A DNA stretch of 64,000 nt from Calamus simplicifolius (lineage: Eukaryota > Streptophyta > Magnoliopsida > Arecales > Arecaceae), in NCBI GenBank assembly GCA_900491605.1, contig UESW01001606.1, positions 310,340 to 374,339 of the forward strand, written 5' to 3'. The position numbers and the translations under genes were made by a program. Under the pieces are notes generated by a model. The model did not search any database, was not told the origin of the DNA, and saw only the letters and a list, made by a program, of their open reading frames with translations. Positions 9,901-21,149 of the stretch are shown here, in pieces (positions within the stretch are counted from its first letter, which is position 1; each line of letters begins with the position of its first letter).

Positions 9901-12618
9901 GTTACCTTAGTTAAGCATATTTGAAAGATTGCTGGCACAATATTCTCTCTAATTAGTTACCTTAGGCAGATTTTTTTTCTATTTTTGAGGATTATCGCTT
10001 ATCTTTTTTCTATATATTTTCTTGACCATTCAATGAATGAAGCAAGACTTCTCTTCCAAAATATTCCACAATAACCAATGATGAACTTTACAAATTTTGT
10101 CACAATTTTAGTAGCCCGTGTTGAAAAAAGGAGTGATACTTTATAATTTATTCATATGGTTGTATTTTCAAGAAAGGCATAACACAATAATTTAAAAATG
10201 ATAAAAATAAATAAATGATAAATTCATGATTGAAGATTGATTTTGAAAAAAAATGTAGTAAAAAGAAAGATATTAGAACAATGAACAGCATATAATTGGG
10301 TTAAAAAATTCCAAATGGCAAAAAAAAGGCAGACAAAACAGCCCCAACTAGTATATGGAGCAAAAATCATTTCAAACGTATTTAATTAAATCATATTTCC
10401 TGCCCCATTAATAGTTAACCTTGCATGATGTTCACCAATCCTCGGACTGCTAGTCTTTACAGCATGGTTGCTTCTGGCATTATACCCCCATACTTTTACA
10501 GCATGGTTGCAATGTATATGAACATGTGAATCTTTTGAAAAAGCAGATAAAATAGAAAATAAAGTAATTCCAAAACTCATGCAAAAGATAGATGTACTAC
10601 TCACCTGTATGTATGTACTTTAAACCTCGAAGCAGCTGATAAAGGAAAAATTGATAGTGTTCTGGAGTCAAATCATCATTGGCCTTAATAACTTGGTGTA
10701 AATCAGACTCCATGAGTTCAAAGACAACATAGATGTCTTTGAATTCCCTTCTAGAAGGAGGCAGTAGTATGTGTTTGATTTCCACAATGTCCGGATGACG
10801 CAGGAGTCTGAGAAGCTTAATCTCGCGAAGTATACGTGTGGCATCAGAGACATGTTCAAAGATATCATTGATCTTCTTGATAGCAACTTTTTCCCCAGTA
10901 TGAGTATCGAGAGCAGAGCAGACAACACCATAGCTACCTTTTCCTATCACTTCTTCTATCCTGTACCTGCTACCCTCACCATATTCTGTGAAGAAGTCCA
11001 CTTCCGCTGATGCCTGGAATAATCGATGTCATCAGGTCTATATTATGGGTTGGCAGTTGGCACTGCAAGATAAGCTTCACGCTACAAGCAGTGACTACAA
11101 TTTTGAACATACAAAAGGGAGAAAGAAGACAACCAGAACACTCATTTTCTGATCAACCATTTTTCTGCCATCATGTGCCACTCCATGCTTACAAAAATAC
11201 AATTGTTTATATGTGGATACGATGCACATTGATACATGATGCTCTATCTGACACTGTTCACACAGAAATCTATTAATCTGGAAAACCCAATAAAACATCT
11301 AGGCATCCATCTATCCAACAAGTCAATTATAAATAGATGGTTGGCACAGTTTAGGCACAATATAACCAACAGAATTCTAAAGAGATCAGTGGTTATGAGT
11401 TTATGCCTAAAATCCGTCAAAGAGGTCATCATCTATTCGTACAGTCCAAATCAATAGACGAGTCAACATCAAATCAAATTATGATGAGTTACTAGCCACA
11501 CTGATTCAGACTAATCTGTCAAAGCATATACAAGGATCAACCTTGAATGTACAAAGAAAAACACATAACAACATCATGAAGGATTCCAAAATCACTAAGC
11601 ACACGTCTAGCTAATCAAGGGTGAAATGTACTCTTAAAAGATTTACTTGCAAGCCTTATAAGGACCGCTAACGTCTCTATCCAGGAGTCAGCATTTCTAA
11701 AACCTTTAATGGATGAAAACATGACAAAAAACAAGAAAGCACGATAAATTAAAGCTTATGAAAGGAAGTGATTAAGCTGCTGCACAGATTCAGTTCCTTG
11801 CAGTTAATAACCCTTCTTTCATCAGACAGCAAGAAGCCAAAAACCATCATAAGTTAAAAAGGTCTGCATGCAGGTTGAACTTATTGCACGTGTTTGCATA
11901 ATGCAGCATCAGATCCAAACTCAAACGCTGTCAGGAGTGGGGGTCACTGGGGAAACAGCAAGCAACAAACCTATTCTCAGACCAGCATGTCACAACCAAA
12001 CTATTCTTCCATGGCCGTGGATGATTTATCCATTCTCCGCCAATACAAGATCATCGCAAGTCTTATTGTCCACAAGAGGTAATACTTCATCCGAGCTTAA
12101 AATTCATCATTAATTATTCTACAGAGACACACTAAGAGTACAAAATTCAACAAAATTGAGAATGGAACCAAGAAATTCCACTCCAATCTGAAAAGCATAG
12201 AATCTTCAAAAATTCACATAAAAACTTGAAAATAATAAAGAAGTCTACAGGAGAAAGAATAATTCAAACAATGAACTGGCACACCTACTCTTGCTTCTCC
12301 TCAAGTTTATTTGAGCAGTACTTCATCATCTAACTGTAAATTCACGACTTTCAACAAAAAAGTTATATACAACGAAGATACTAAACACTGGCAAAAATCT
12401 CACCAAACAAAGCAGAATGTCAAAAAACAGTGACACGGTCCACAAAATACAACAAAAGAACCATAAAGTAGACAAATGGAGGCGAAAGCAGTCCCAAGTA
12501 GGAATGATATGGTCTCGCAAGTAAGAAAAAATAAAAGTCCCCACCTAATTGATTACATCAAGGAGAATTAGAAGAAGAAGAAGAAAAACTTCACCTTTTT
12601 TCTCTGATCTAGCTGCAT
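712..12618 (-). CDS. MPK16: MPK16-like group-D (TDY) MAP kinase, spliced, C-terminus off the left edge, frame broken
   Basis: Plant mitogen-activated protein kinase: a Ser/Thr kinase activated by dual phosphorylation of its T-D-Y loop by an upstream MAPKK. Seven coding exons can be placed on the minus strand, all with GT-AG borders: 12618-12595, 11013-10605, 4992-4865, 4783-4724, 1453-1305, 1201-1046 and 923-712. Visible landmarks are the P-loop GKGSYGVV (about residues 32-39), the VAIKK lysine (about 54), HRDLKPKN with the catalytic Asp at about 151, DFG at about 169, and TDY at 187-189. The short N-terminus MQLDQRKK followed by ASAEVDFF matches the MPK16 subgroup as I remember it. The last exon seen ends near FMYP, so the long C-terminal tail of group D lies left of position 1. 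A single missing T at 1413-1416 shifts the frame in kinase subdomain IX and gives a stop about five codons later. This is either a sequencing error or pseudogenisation. Family assignment is very sure; the exact paralogue is less so. Confidence 0.93.
1046..1201 (-). CDS. MPK16: MPK16-like kinase, coding exon 6
   Basis: A 52-codon exon from VRNEKARRYLSGMRRKK to ERMLAFEPKDRPTAEE, the end of the kinase C-lobe. The acceptor is TTTCTGCAG and the donor is GAGGAG before GTACAG. The frame is intact. Confidence 0.92.
1305..1453 (-). CDS. MPK16: MPK16-like kinase, coding exon 5, with 1-nt frameshift
   Basis: Begins YTPAIDIWSIGCI and then loses one T. The minus strand reads TGTATTTTGCC where the conserved CIFAELL needs five Ts, so the next codons run into TGA. 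In the +1 frame the family sequence resumes (AELLTGKPLFPGKNVVHQL) to the donor AGG before GTCTGTG. The exon is 149 nt, one short of the expected 50 codons. Homology continues perfectly on both sides, so the lesion is recent or is a sequencing artefact. Confidence 0.9.
3971..4180. repeat. 106-bp direct tandem duplication
   Basis: Two diverged copies start with GGCAGATTTTTTGGAGGTTAA at 3971 and 4077. Both run through a 'gatgcacac/tagg ctggc' block and end near CCAAGTTTTACATAC. The sequence lies inside the intron between exons 4 and 5 of the kinase gene and has no coding potential. Confidence 0.8.
4724..4783 (-). CDS. MPK16: MPK16-like kinase, coding exon 4 (DY of TDY; P+1 loop)
   Basis: A 20-codon exon beginning with Asp-Tyr of TDY, then VATRWYRAPELCGSFFSK. 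The acceptor is TTTTGCAG and the donor is TCAAAG before GTCTTATA. It is separated from exon 3 by an 81-bp intron. The frame is intact. Confidence 0.92.
4865..4992 (-). CDS. MPK16: MPK16-like kinase, coding exon 3 (catalytic loop)
   Basis: Encodes NVFHRDLKPKN, the ICDFG motif and the activation segment to AIFWT. The acceptor is TTTGCAG and the donor is GGACG before GTATTTTC. The exon ends exactly after the Thr codon of the TDY activation motif. The frame is intact. Confidence 0.93.
5336..5595 (+). repeat. 5' LTR of intronic Copia
   Basis: Matches 9762-10068. The shared start is AT(A/T)TTTAG-like followed by TTAGTTGTATTGTATTTAATT; the shared end is CTTCTCTTCCAAAATATT(T/C)CA. Inside are roughly 55-60-bp subrepeats containing GCAGAAT, TTAGTTACCTTAG and GCAGATTT. 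The first bases are mutated away from TG. Confidence 0.85.
5598..5609 (+). other. Primer-binding site of intronic Copia
   Basis: TGGTATCAGAGC, the usual plant initiator-Met-tRNA complement, two bases after the 5' LTR end. Confidence 0.85.
5885..9751 (+). pseudogene. Copia gag-pol remnant
   Basis: The fragments fall in several frames. Gag has a zinc knuckle at about 6018-6066 reading CDHYRKPGHTKDTC; the second Cys of CX2C is Tyr. Protease WIVDSGASDHMT lies at about 6303-6345. Integrase shows TPQQNGVAERKNH at about 7200. Reverse transcriptase lies at 8372-9154 with FQLDVKNAFL and YVDDIFLIG and is interrupted by a stop after LYGLK. RNase H lies at 9172-9751, ending near TTDILTKALHRPNF. Stops and frameshifts separate nearly every domain, so no functional polyprotein is made. 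Confidence 0.9.
9762..10068 (+). repeat. 3' LTR of intronic Copia
   Basis: Homologous to 5336-5595 but 47 bp longer, mainly from an extra stretch with TATATATTTTC and CGCTTATC before the common end CTTCTCTTCCAAAATATTCCA. A purine tract (AAGAAGGAGCG) precedes it. Confidence 0.85.
10605..11013 (-). CDS. MPK16: MPK16-like kinase, coding exon 2 (N-lobe)
   Basis: This exon carries the whole kinase N-lobe: the glycine loop GKGSYGVV, VAIKK, and the helix C region up to GLKYIHT. The acceptor is TATTCCAG before GCATCAGCG and the donor is ACAG before GTGAGTAG. It ends in phase 1: the Ala codon of HTANVFHRD is split and completed by CA at 4992-4991. The reading frame is intact. Confidence 0.93.
12595..12618 (-). 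CDS. MPK16: MPK16-like kinase, coding exon 1 (24 nt)
   Basis: Eight codons reading MQLDQRKK, ending AAAAAG and followed by a GTGAAG donor. The peptide matches the start of MPK16-type kinases (MQ-x-D-x-RKK), and splicing to 11013 keeps phase 0, giving RKK-ASAEVDFF. This fixes the start codon; the GTG at 11001 inside exon 2 is not a start. The exon is too short to be found as an ORF. About 400-700 bp of 5' UTR and promoter lie to the right. Confidence 0.85.
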
Positions 12619-13420
12619 CCTATCACAGAAGCCTCAATGACCACAGAAACACATCGAGCGCTCTCTTTCTTAGCTGCCGATACAACCAAAGCTCGAATAG
12701 ACCACCAATCGGACAGAAATTAAGCAAAATTCCACCTTTACGAGGCCCCACGGACACCACTAGAAATTATCCAAAGATTGACGGAAAGCTAAGATTTTTT
12801 AGATGAAAAGAGATCCAAAAAACAGCTGGAGATGCTAAAAACTCGATATAATGTCCTGAAACAAGGACGGACAGCTCATAAGTAGAAGAAAGGCCGAGAT
12901 AGACAAAGTAGGCAGCTGGACGCTCCTCTATATTCTCTCCAACTCTCTCCTTTAAATTATTATATTCTGGAATCAACACTCCATTGAAAAAACAAGAATC
13001 TCACATGCAACCCCGCGGAGTCCTCATGATCTCCTACTCTCTGTAATCTATTCTAATCCAAAAGATGGAGAAAAATAACAATGTTAGCAGTAAAAAACCT
13101 CACCTTTTCCTCTCCTAAAAGCTTATAACTTGCAGCGATATTGAGCCAAAAAAAAATCCCAAAAAAAAAAAAAAAATCAGCCTTCTTCTCTTCAGCACAA
13201 GCCCTGAAGCTATTTGACCCAAAAAAAAAAAAAAAAAAGAAAGGACAAAATTTAAGGGGTAAAAAAATTTCGGAGAAGCAAGGAGGAGAGAGAGGAAAAC
13301 GAATCTGACTGACGCCTCTGGGCCGACGGGAATTTATTATGGCGCTGGCAGCGCACGGATGTGTGATGATAAACCGCGGAGCAGTTCGGCATACCATTGC
13401 CGCCGTTGTGGCGCCCACTG
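12619..13420 (-). promoter_or_regulatory. Presumed 5' UTR and promoter of the MPK16-like gene
   Basis: Sequence just upstream of the kinase start codon. It holds AG/CT-rich runs and two long A runs (near 13150-13175 and 13220-13238). No TATA box can be assigned with confidence. Open frames here are low-complexity (poly-Phe) and not coding. The role is inferred from position only. Confidence 0.4.
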
Positions 13421-13439
13421 GTTGGATGGTCTAGATTGA

Positions 13440-16400
13440 CCGACATCACAATGGGTAAAGTTTCTTGCGGGTAAACACACCGAACTTTTTTTTTTTCCCG
13501 GTGGCATAGGCATTCAAAAGCGAATATTTGGAAATAATTTTAAAGAGGTCTGCCGCTATTCTGCAAATATGTTGATTTAAATTGAAAAAAAAATAGGATT
13601 TTCTGTTCCCCTTTCATTAATTTTCTTTTTTATAAAAAAAAATAAATAAATAAATCGATCCGTAGCTAGATTTTATGCAGCTTCATTTCTTGCAAGAACA
13701 TATTTCATGTATGGCGCTAAATTTTTACAGCTGATCGTATAACAGTTATTTTTTGTCTGAAGATGAGTTGATCAATCTGGTAGATAGAAAAATTTTTAGA
13801 TAGACCTTAATTCCTTCGACACGTTTCATATTCTAAGAATTAACCTTAAAATTATTTGCATCACTGTGACGTGAAAAAGTTCTGACCATCAGGCCACCAC
13901 TTGGGCGGTATTAACTCTCTTTCATTCAACCCTTGAGACCTTAGCACCCAAACTCATATCTAAATTAAGTTGAGTCAAACAAAATCTATCTGAAAGATTC
14001 GTTACATTCAAATTAAATCAAAAATCATATCTTTAATCAAGATAGACATTCTGATATTATTTACTACAACATCTCATCTTTTAAAAAATATAGTAAAAAA
14101 AATATTGTTTCGGTTTTTAGATTTTTTAAAAAAATTAAAAATCTTTTCGACATACCAGCGATGTGAGATTAATCATCGGCAACATTGACTCTCATAAATA
14201 ATTTAAACGTTTTTAAAAAATATTACCGTTAACCTTTTGAAGAAAGGGAATTGCGTCAAGGAGACTATTTCTTCCACGCGGTGCTTCTCTGGAGGGATAT
14301 GCCACATACTTCCCTTGAAATCTTGGTGCGTGTTCTCCATGAAAATTCTGTCATTGGTGGGCCCTCCATTCAATTAAGTGCTCCTTTATATAAAATGGTG
14401 CGGTTGCTAGACTTTTAAGATTGTGTGGCCATAATATTGCTCTTATTTTAATTTACTATTCAAAGTTTTTATATTATTTGTGGATGTTAAATGATGGCCA
14501 TGCACACGTACGTCCACTTCATTTCGACCAAAGAAAAAGAAAAAAGCTTTCAACTGCAAAGATTTAAAAGGAGCCATCCTAACGTTCGCAGTCCATGTAG
14601 TCATATCATCAATGTAAATGTCTACTAACTAATTTAAAAGATATATCTTGGTATTGTCACTGGTAAATTCAATGCAAGTTCATGATGCTTTCAACTAGTC
14701 TTCTGTATGCAATAACATAGAAATTAATTTGTTTTGGTTGAATGATTCACTGGTGTCGTGAAAAAAAAAAAGGTTGCAATAGTTTAGATCATGTTGTGGA
14801 CCCTCAACACCCTAGTGATGACAAGAAATTAACAAACAGAAAAGGACTCGCAAGAACAAGAACAAGAATCATACAGCCCACTGAGGAAAGAAAACGAGAG
14901 GAAAGGGTCCAGTTGTTCCCAAAGCGTCGGTGGTAAGCTGCCACTGCTTAGTTTTTGATGCATCATTTTTAGTTAAAAAAAGATTTGCTGCATTGCTTTT
15001 TAATACAGTAAACACGCATTGTCTGCATGAATTAATTATATACATGCGCCATCGCATATGCTAAAATTTAATAAGTCTTATTTTATACCATGCATAATGG
15101 CATATTTGAACAATTAATCCGTGCAAGATGTGCACTTGCTATACCGTGCAATAAGATTTTTCTTTCCTTAATCGTTCTTTATGACTCTGAATTTGGCTGT
15201 TATCATTAGACACTCTCTTTATCATGAGAGACTAAAGGCCACGATGTCCTGACTAACTAATGGGTGGTTTTCTGATAACTTGTCACTAACTCGATATTAT
15301 CAAACTGGTTAAGGTTAGATTATCTGATAAGGCCCCTAGCTTGGTCTATTTTTAAGTCTGTAGAGTTACTGCAACTTTTCTTAACCACCAAACTTAAAAC
15401 TCTCTTTCCAATTACAATTTCCCAAGCAAGATGGAGGCTTACATAAATCCCATGAATCAATCTCACCATTGATATTAGTAATGACATATAATAAAACTAA
15501 CTAAAACGTAGGTCATGCCTAAATCCTTTAGCAACAATATAAAATACCTAATGATCAAGTGAGGAGCTCTACTCTTTAGTTATTGTGAATTATGATATAT
15601 GTCCATTGCTTGGCAAATACTCTTGAGAATAGTTTTGACAACAACAAAGCCATTATGGTTAATGGGGTGATCATGACTAAATGCTAAGTAGAAATCATAA
15701 AGGTTTTGCTTTTTTCAAAAATTTAAACGCAAAAATAAACTTAATGAGGGTGTGTGTATGAAAAATGGTCATTTTCGAAGTGCACTGACTAGAGAGAGAG
15801 GGAAAAAAAAAAGCAATTTTATGATCAGAATCCTACGTGGACAGTTTGCAGAAATGAACCAACAAAAAAATCTCGGTCAAAAAAAAAAAAAAAAAAAAAG
15901 AAAAGATACTTGAGAAAGATGAGTGACGTGTTTGCAACAAATTAAAACCCAAAATATTCTTCTAACTGTAGTGCTAGAACTTTGGGGGTAAGTCAAAAAG
16001 GAAAAGTTCGAGCCAAATAAAGGCGTCCACCAGTTATATTCCATTGGAATCATTTAGTTTTGGAATGTTAAAGCAGTCTTTATCCCCACTGATGTCCATT
16101 AAAAATACGTTATAAATGGGGAAACGCTTCAAAGAGAAGACAAAATGACCAAGCAAAGTTAAACAGAATCATAGAAGGCCAGTGTAAATTGTTAGAGATC
16201 AATGGATGTGGCCATGGCCATGGAGGCATTTTTATAAATAACACATCCAGTGCACACTATCAAAGATTCCGAGCTTTTCATGGCGAGGTTCTCATGGACT
16301 AGCATGACCAAGGTCATTGAAAGGTTGATGGGAAATGAAGAAAAGTAGCTCTAGAAGAAGTAGAAAAGTAGCTCTAGAAGAGGTGACCCAAGTCCAAGAA

Positions 16401-16664
16401 GATGATGCACTTTAAAGCAAAGAAAGTCTGTGCTAGTTTCCTGAGAGGTGAATGTCTTCAGATATTATAGACATTTTCACTGAAAATTGGCACAGGCTTT
16501 CTTTGCTTTGGTTTACCTTGGCAGGCCCCCAACTTCTAGCATTATTCTTGGAACAGAAGAGAAGGGCTTCAAGCAAATATTTCTATATGAAAATATTGAT
16601 ATGTGTTGTTTTGATTGTGAACTGACTGATCAATGATTATTGCCTTGCACTATCCTTTGGACTC
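13440..16664. other. Intergenic AT-rich sequence, no gene seen
   Basis: No exon, RNA gene or transposon termini recognised. It contains short A runs (about 15880-15899) and purine-rich tracts. The short open frames lack family similarity. Confidence 0.5.
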
Positions 16665-16669
16665 CAATG

Positions 16670-17265
16670 TGTTGGAAATAAGATCCGAACCTTTTGGTGA
16701 AGACCATCACCATGAAGCCCAAGAATCATTCATATTTAATCATCAAGAATCCATAATTGATAAACATAAGCGTACCCGAATCCATATTACTTGATTGCTC
16801 TCCAGAATCCTGCGATTGCTCTCCAGAATCCTGCGGTGAATCCATATTACTTGATTGCTCTTCAGAATCCTGCGGTGAATCCATATTACTTGATTGCTCT
16901 TCAGAATCCTGTGATTGCTCTTCAGAATCCTGCGGTTGGCCTTTCAGATCAACACGTACTCCTAGAGAGCTCTTTCTGATGATGAGATTCAGAGAAGAAG
17001 GTCGTGCGTACGATACAGGGACCATAACCGCTATATATAGATAATTTCATCATTATCCTTTGGTATTTCTATTTTAGCCCATCATAAAAATAGAAATAAC
17101 CCCTTAGGTCTCTACACATTAAAGGGCCACACCTAATCAGATACATTAAAGCCCAAATCACTGAAACCTCAGCTGATCACTTTTAATTGGGCTTAACCTT
17201 ATTTGACAGTCCGCAACACATAATTATTTCACATATAAGCCCAATGTTGGATTAAAAATCCAACA
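16670..17265 (-). repeat. 3' LTR of minus-strand Copia, with expanded minisatellite
   Basis: 596 bp against 520 bp in its partner. The extra length comes mostly from repeats at 16778-16936: 39-bp units (GAATCCATATTAC...) and 21-bp units (GATTGCTCTCCAGAATCCTGC). The partner has only one such block, at about 22904-22968. Confidence 0.92.
16778..16936. repeat. 39-bp / 21-bp minisatellite inside the LTR
   Basis: The GAATCCATATTAC motif begins at 16778, 16838 and 16877, spaced 60 (39+21) and 39 bp. The interspersed 21-bp unit is GATTGCTCTYCAGAATCCTGY. Unit lengths divisible by three give an open frame of QDSEEQS repeats, which is incidental. Confidence 0.9.
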
Positions 17266-17700
17266 ATCTCCTACTGGGCTATATGTGTAACCTTATAATT
17301 ATGTTGCAAAAATAACCAAATGAGCTCAATTTTACTGTCATTACTGAAATGTATCTATAACCAATCCGGTCCATCAATCATACCAATATAGGATCAAAGC
17401 GGCCTTTGTTATATCTATCATAACTCGACCCATCAATGGTCATGTATGTTGACACAACTGAATGACATGGATCATGATGTAGATGTGTAGCATGGAAATT
17501 ACATGTAATGTGATCTTAACATGCCTATTTCTAATTGATCCTTCTTAAACTTGAGTGAGATCAAAACTTTAACATAATTGTACAGAGTGTACTGAACTGA
17601 ATAAAATACTTTATTTCTGATCAGAAAATATCCAAACACATAACTGTGTACAAACCAAACATAAAGCATAAAATAGAAACAATACAAACTCCCACTGAAT

Positions 17701-20700
17701 CTAAGCATCGTCATGCTCTATAATGCCCATGTGAGCAGTATGCTCATGAAAGACCTTGGGCGGCACAGCCTTTGTAAGGGGATCTGTAACCATGGAGTTT
17801 GTCATTATATGCTCTATAGAAATCTGACCACTCTGTACTCTTTTCTTTACAATCAGGAACTTAATGTCAATATGCTTTGACTTGGTCGAGCTCCTATTAT
17901 TGTTGGAATACAATACGGCTGACTTATTGTTACAAAATAACTTTAGCGATCTTTCAATTCTTTCCAATATGCGCAGCCCAGTGACAAAATTTTTTAGCCA
18001 TATCCCATGATTGGATGCCTCATAACATGCTATAAATTCTGCTGCCATGGTAGAAGAAGCTATGAGTGTCTGTTTTGCACTTCTCCAAGAAATAGCCCTA
18101 CCACCTAATAGATATACATAGCCCGAAGTGGATCTTTTACTATCTTGGCATCCCGCAAAGTCGGAGTCAGAATACCCAATGATTTCAAAATGATCTGATC
18201 TCCTATATGTGAGCATGTAATCTTTTGTTCTTTTCAGATATCTCATAACCCTTTTGGCTGCTTTCTAATGATCCATACCTGGGTTGCTTAAATATCTGCC
18301 TAACACTCCAACAATATACGCAATATCCGGACGCGTACAAACTTGAGTATACATTAGACTCCCTACAACCGAAGTATAAGGAATCTTCTGCATCTCTTCA
18401 ACTTCAAGGTTTCCTTTTGGGCACTAATTAATACTGAATTTATCTCCTTTAGCGACAGGGGTATCACCTGGTTTGCAATTTTACATGCCAAATCTCTTAA
18501 GTACTTTATCGATATAGCTCCTTTGTGATAATCCAAGAATACCCTGAGAACGATCTCGATGTATCTAGATTCCCAATACAAAGGAAGCATCACCAAGATC
18601 TTTCATTTAAAAATTGCTTGATAGAAATCTCTTGGTTTCGTGCAACATGCCTATATCATTTGTGGCAAGCAAAATGTCATCCACATACAAAACCAGAAAA
18701 ATGTATTTACTCCCACTGAACTTGTGATACACACAATCATCAACTGCATTCACTTCAAAATTAAATGAGAGAATTACTTGATGAAATTTGTGGTACCATT
18801 GACGAGAAGCTTGCTTTAACCCATATATGAATTTTGTCAATTTACAAACCATTTTTTTTGAGTCTCCTGACACAAAGTTTTCTGATTGCACTATATAAAT
18901 TGTCTCATCAATGTCTCCATTGAGAAACCGTCTTGACATTCATTTGATGTAGTTCCATATCATACTGTGCAACAAGAGCCATGATTGTCCTAAAAGAGTC
19001 CTTCGATGAAACTGGAGAGATGGTCTCTTTAAAGTCAATCCCTTCCTTTTGAGTATAGCGTTTAGCCACAAGATGAGCTTTATACCTTTCCATATTACCC
19101 TTTGAATCCCGTTTGGTCTTAAAAATCCATTTGTAACCAATGGGTTTCACACCTTCTGGTAATGGGACAAGTTTCCAAACTTTATTGTCTTGCATAGACT
19201 TATACTCTTCTTTCATTGCTTCAATCCACTTTTCTGAATTGGAACCTTGTATGGCTTGAAGGAAGTTGACAGGATCATCTTCCATCATGCTATTATTTTC
19301 CTTATGTTCCTAAAGAAACACTATATAATCATCTGGAATAGCATTCTTCCTTTCTCTAGTGGATCGCCGCAAAGGCACTTATTCTTGATGCACTTGTTTT
19401 TGAGATTGTTGAGTTTGTACCTCTGAGGGTTGAACAATAATTTCTTGTTGTTCTGGAATTGCAACTTGATCATTATCAAAAGCAATTATAGGAATAGGAA
19501 CTAGCTACTCTTCAACAAGAGTAGTAGGTTCAAATTCCTCCTCAAAGACAAAGTCTCTAACTTTATTTCTCCCCCCAAACTCAATATCCTCAAAGAACGT
19601 TGCAGTTCCCGTCTCAAAAATTATCCTTGATTTGGGATCATAAAACTTGTAACCCCTGGATCGCTCAGAATACCCTACAAAATAGCTGCTCACTGTCCTG
19701 GAGTCCAATTTCTTTTCATATGGCCTATAAGGCCTTACCTCAGCAGGACATCCCCAAACATAAAAATGCTTTAGACTAGGCTTCCGTCCTATCCAAAGCT
19801 CATAAGGTGTTTTGATAGCTGCTTTAGTTGGTACTCTATTCAGAATGTAGGCTATTGTCTTTAGTGCCTCTCCCCAGAGTGACTCTGGTAAGGTAGAATG
19901 ATAAATCATACTCCTTACCATATCCTTAAGAGTCATGTTTCATCATTCAGCTACACCATTCATGCTAGGTGACCCTGGCATGGTGTATTGTGGGATAATT
20001 CCATACTCCTCTAGGTAGGTATCTGGCAAATGGTCCTGGAAGTTGTTCACCTGATCCATCATATCTACCATAATATTCACCACCACGGTCAGATCTGACT
20101 CATTTAATCCTTTTGTTGAGCTGAAGCTCAACTTCAGCTTTAAATGACTTGAACACGTCCAAGACTTGGGACTTTTCATGAATAAGAAATAGGTATGCAT
20201 ATCTTGAATAATCATCTATGAATGATACAAAATACTGTTGACCATTCCAAGAAGGTGTAGGAAATGGTCCATAAATGTCCGTATGTATCAACTCTAATAC
20301 TTCCATAGTTCTATATGCACCCAAATTCTTTGTTTTGGCCTGTTTGCCCTTAATGCAATCAACACAGACATTAAAGTCTGTAAAATCAAGAGAATACAAA
20401 ATTCCATCTGACACAAGTCGTTCAACTCTATTTCTAGAGATGTGACCTAATCGCTTATGCCATAATGTTCTGAATTTTTATTGCAAATTTTACGCTTAAT
20501 ATCTCTTAATTCCATATTAAGGGTTTCATTATAAGAAGCAATAGTATCAAGCAAATATAGATTGTCATACACCATAAGAGAACCAGTTCCAATAATATTT
20601 GAATTTAACGAAAGACTAAATTGACTATTTCCAAATAAACAATAATATCTTAATTTGTCCAAAGCTGAAATAAAAACCAAATTCCGTCTAAATGACGGTA

Positions 20701-21110
20701 CTACAAAAGTGTCTTTCAAATCCAAATAATAACCAGAACTTAATAACAATCTAAAATGCACAATTGCTCCACATCTATGGACTTGCCATCTTCCGTATAA
20801 ATGCGTCTTTCAGCATCAGTTGGCCTTCGGTAGCTGAGGCAATCCTCCATTGAAACACTGATGTTAGTAGTAGCACCAGAATCTAACCACCAAGTTTCTA
20901 GGTACTAAAGCTATATTCACTTCAGAACAGACCATATTAAGAAATGTACCTTTCTTTTCATGCCATGCATGAAATTTGAAACATTCCTTTTTAATGTGTC
21001 TAGACTTGTTACCAAAGAAACAACTGTCTTTATCCTAATTTTGTTTCTTCTTTGCTGGACCCTTAGCAGCCTTATTCTTTATTTTCTTGCCTTTATGCCT
21101 ACCCTTGAAG
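17701..21110 (-). pseudogene. Copia pol polyprotein, several stops and frameshifts
   Basis: Read right to left: a degenerate zinc knuckle near 21010-21050 (CFFGNKSRHIKKEC, second Cys replaced by Gly); protease WWLDSGATTNIS near 20880; GAG-pre-integrase at 20447-20761; integrase core at 19943-20414 with HTDIYGPFPTPSW and FIDDYSRYAYLF, ending NGVAE followed by TGA; the remainder at 19505-19936; reverse transcriptase at 18363-19288 with KWIFKTKRDSKG and LYVDDILLATND; RNase H at 17701-18246 with YSDSDFAGCQDSKRSTSG and TDPLTKAVPPKVF. Individual domains are long and well preserved, but at least four breaks prevent one polyprotein. Confidence 0.92.
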
Positions 21111-21149
21111 TTATTATCATTAAGGACCGGCACTGAATTGAGGTTTGCA

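Larger units (their letters stand above)
5336..10068 (+). mobile_element. Degenerate Copia LTR retrotransposon inside the kinase intron
   Basis: A Ty1/Copia element in antisense orientation to the host gene. Paired LTRs (5336-5595 and 9762-10068) flank a tRNA-Met type primer site and a decayed gag-pol in the order gag knuckle, protease, integrase, reverse transcriptase, RNase H, which is the Copia order. Many stops and frame changes make it inactive. I see no clear target-site duplication (flanks CTTAA and CAATA), consistent with an old insertion. It accounts for most of the 5.6-kb intron. Confidence 0.9.

Noticed and set aside
13053..13418. 121-codon minus-strand frame in front of the kinase gene
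   Set aside because: Built largely from poly-T runs read as Phe. Fits 5' UTR or promoter sequence better than a protein.
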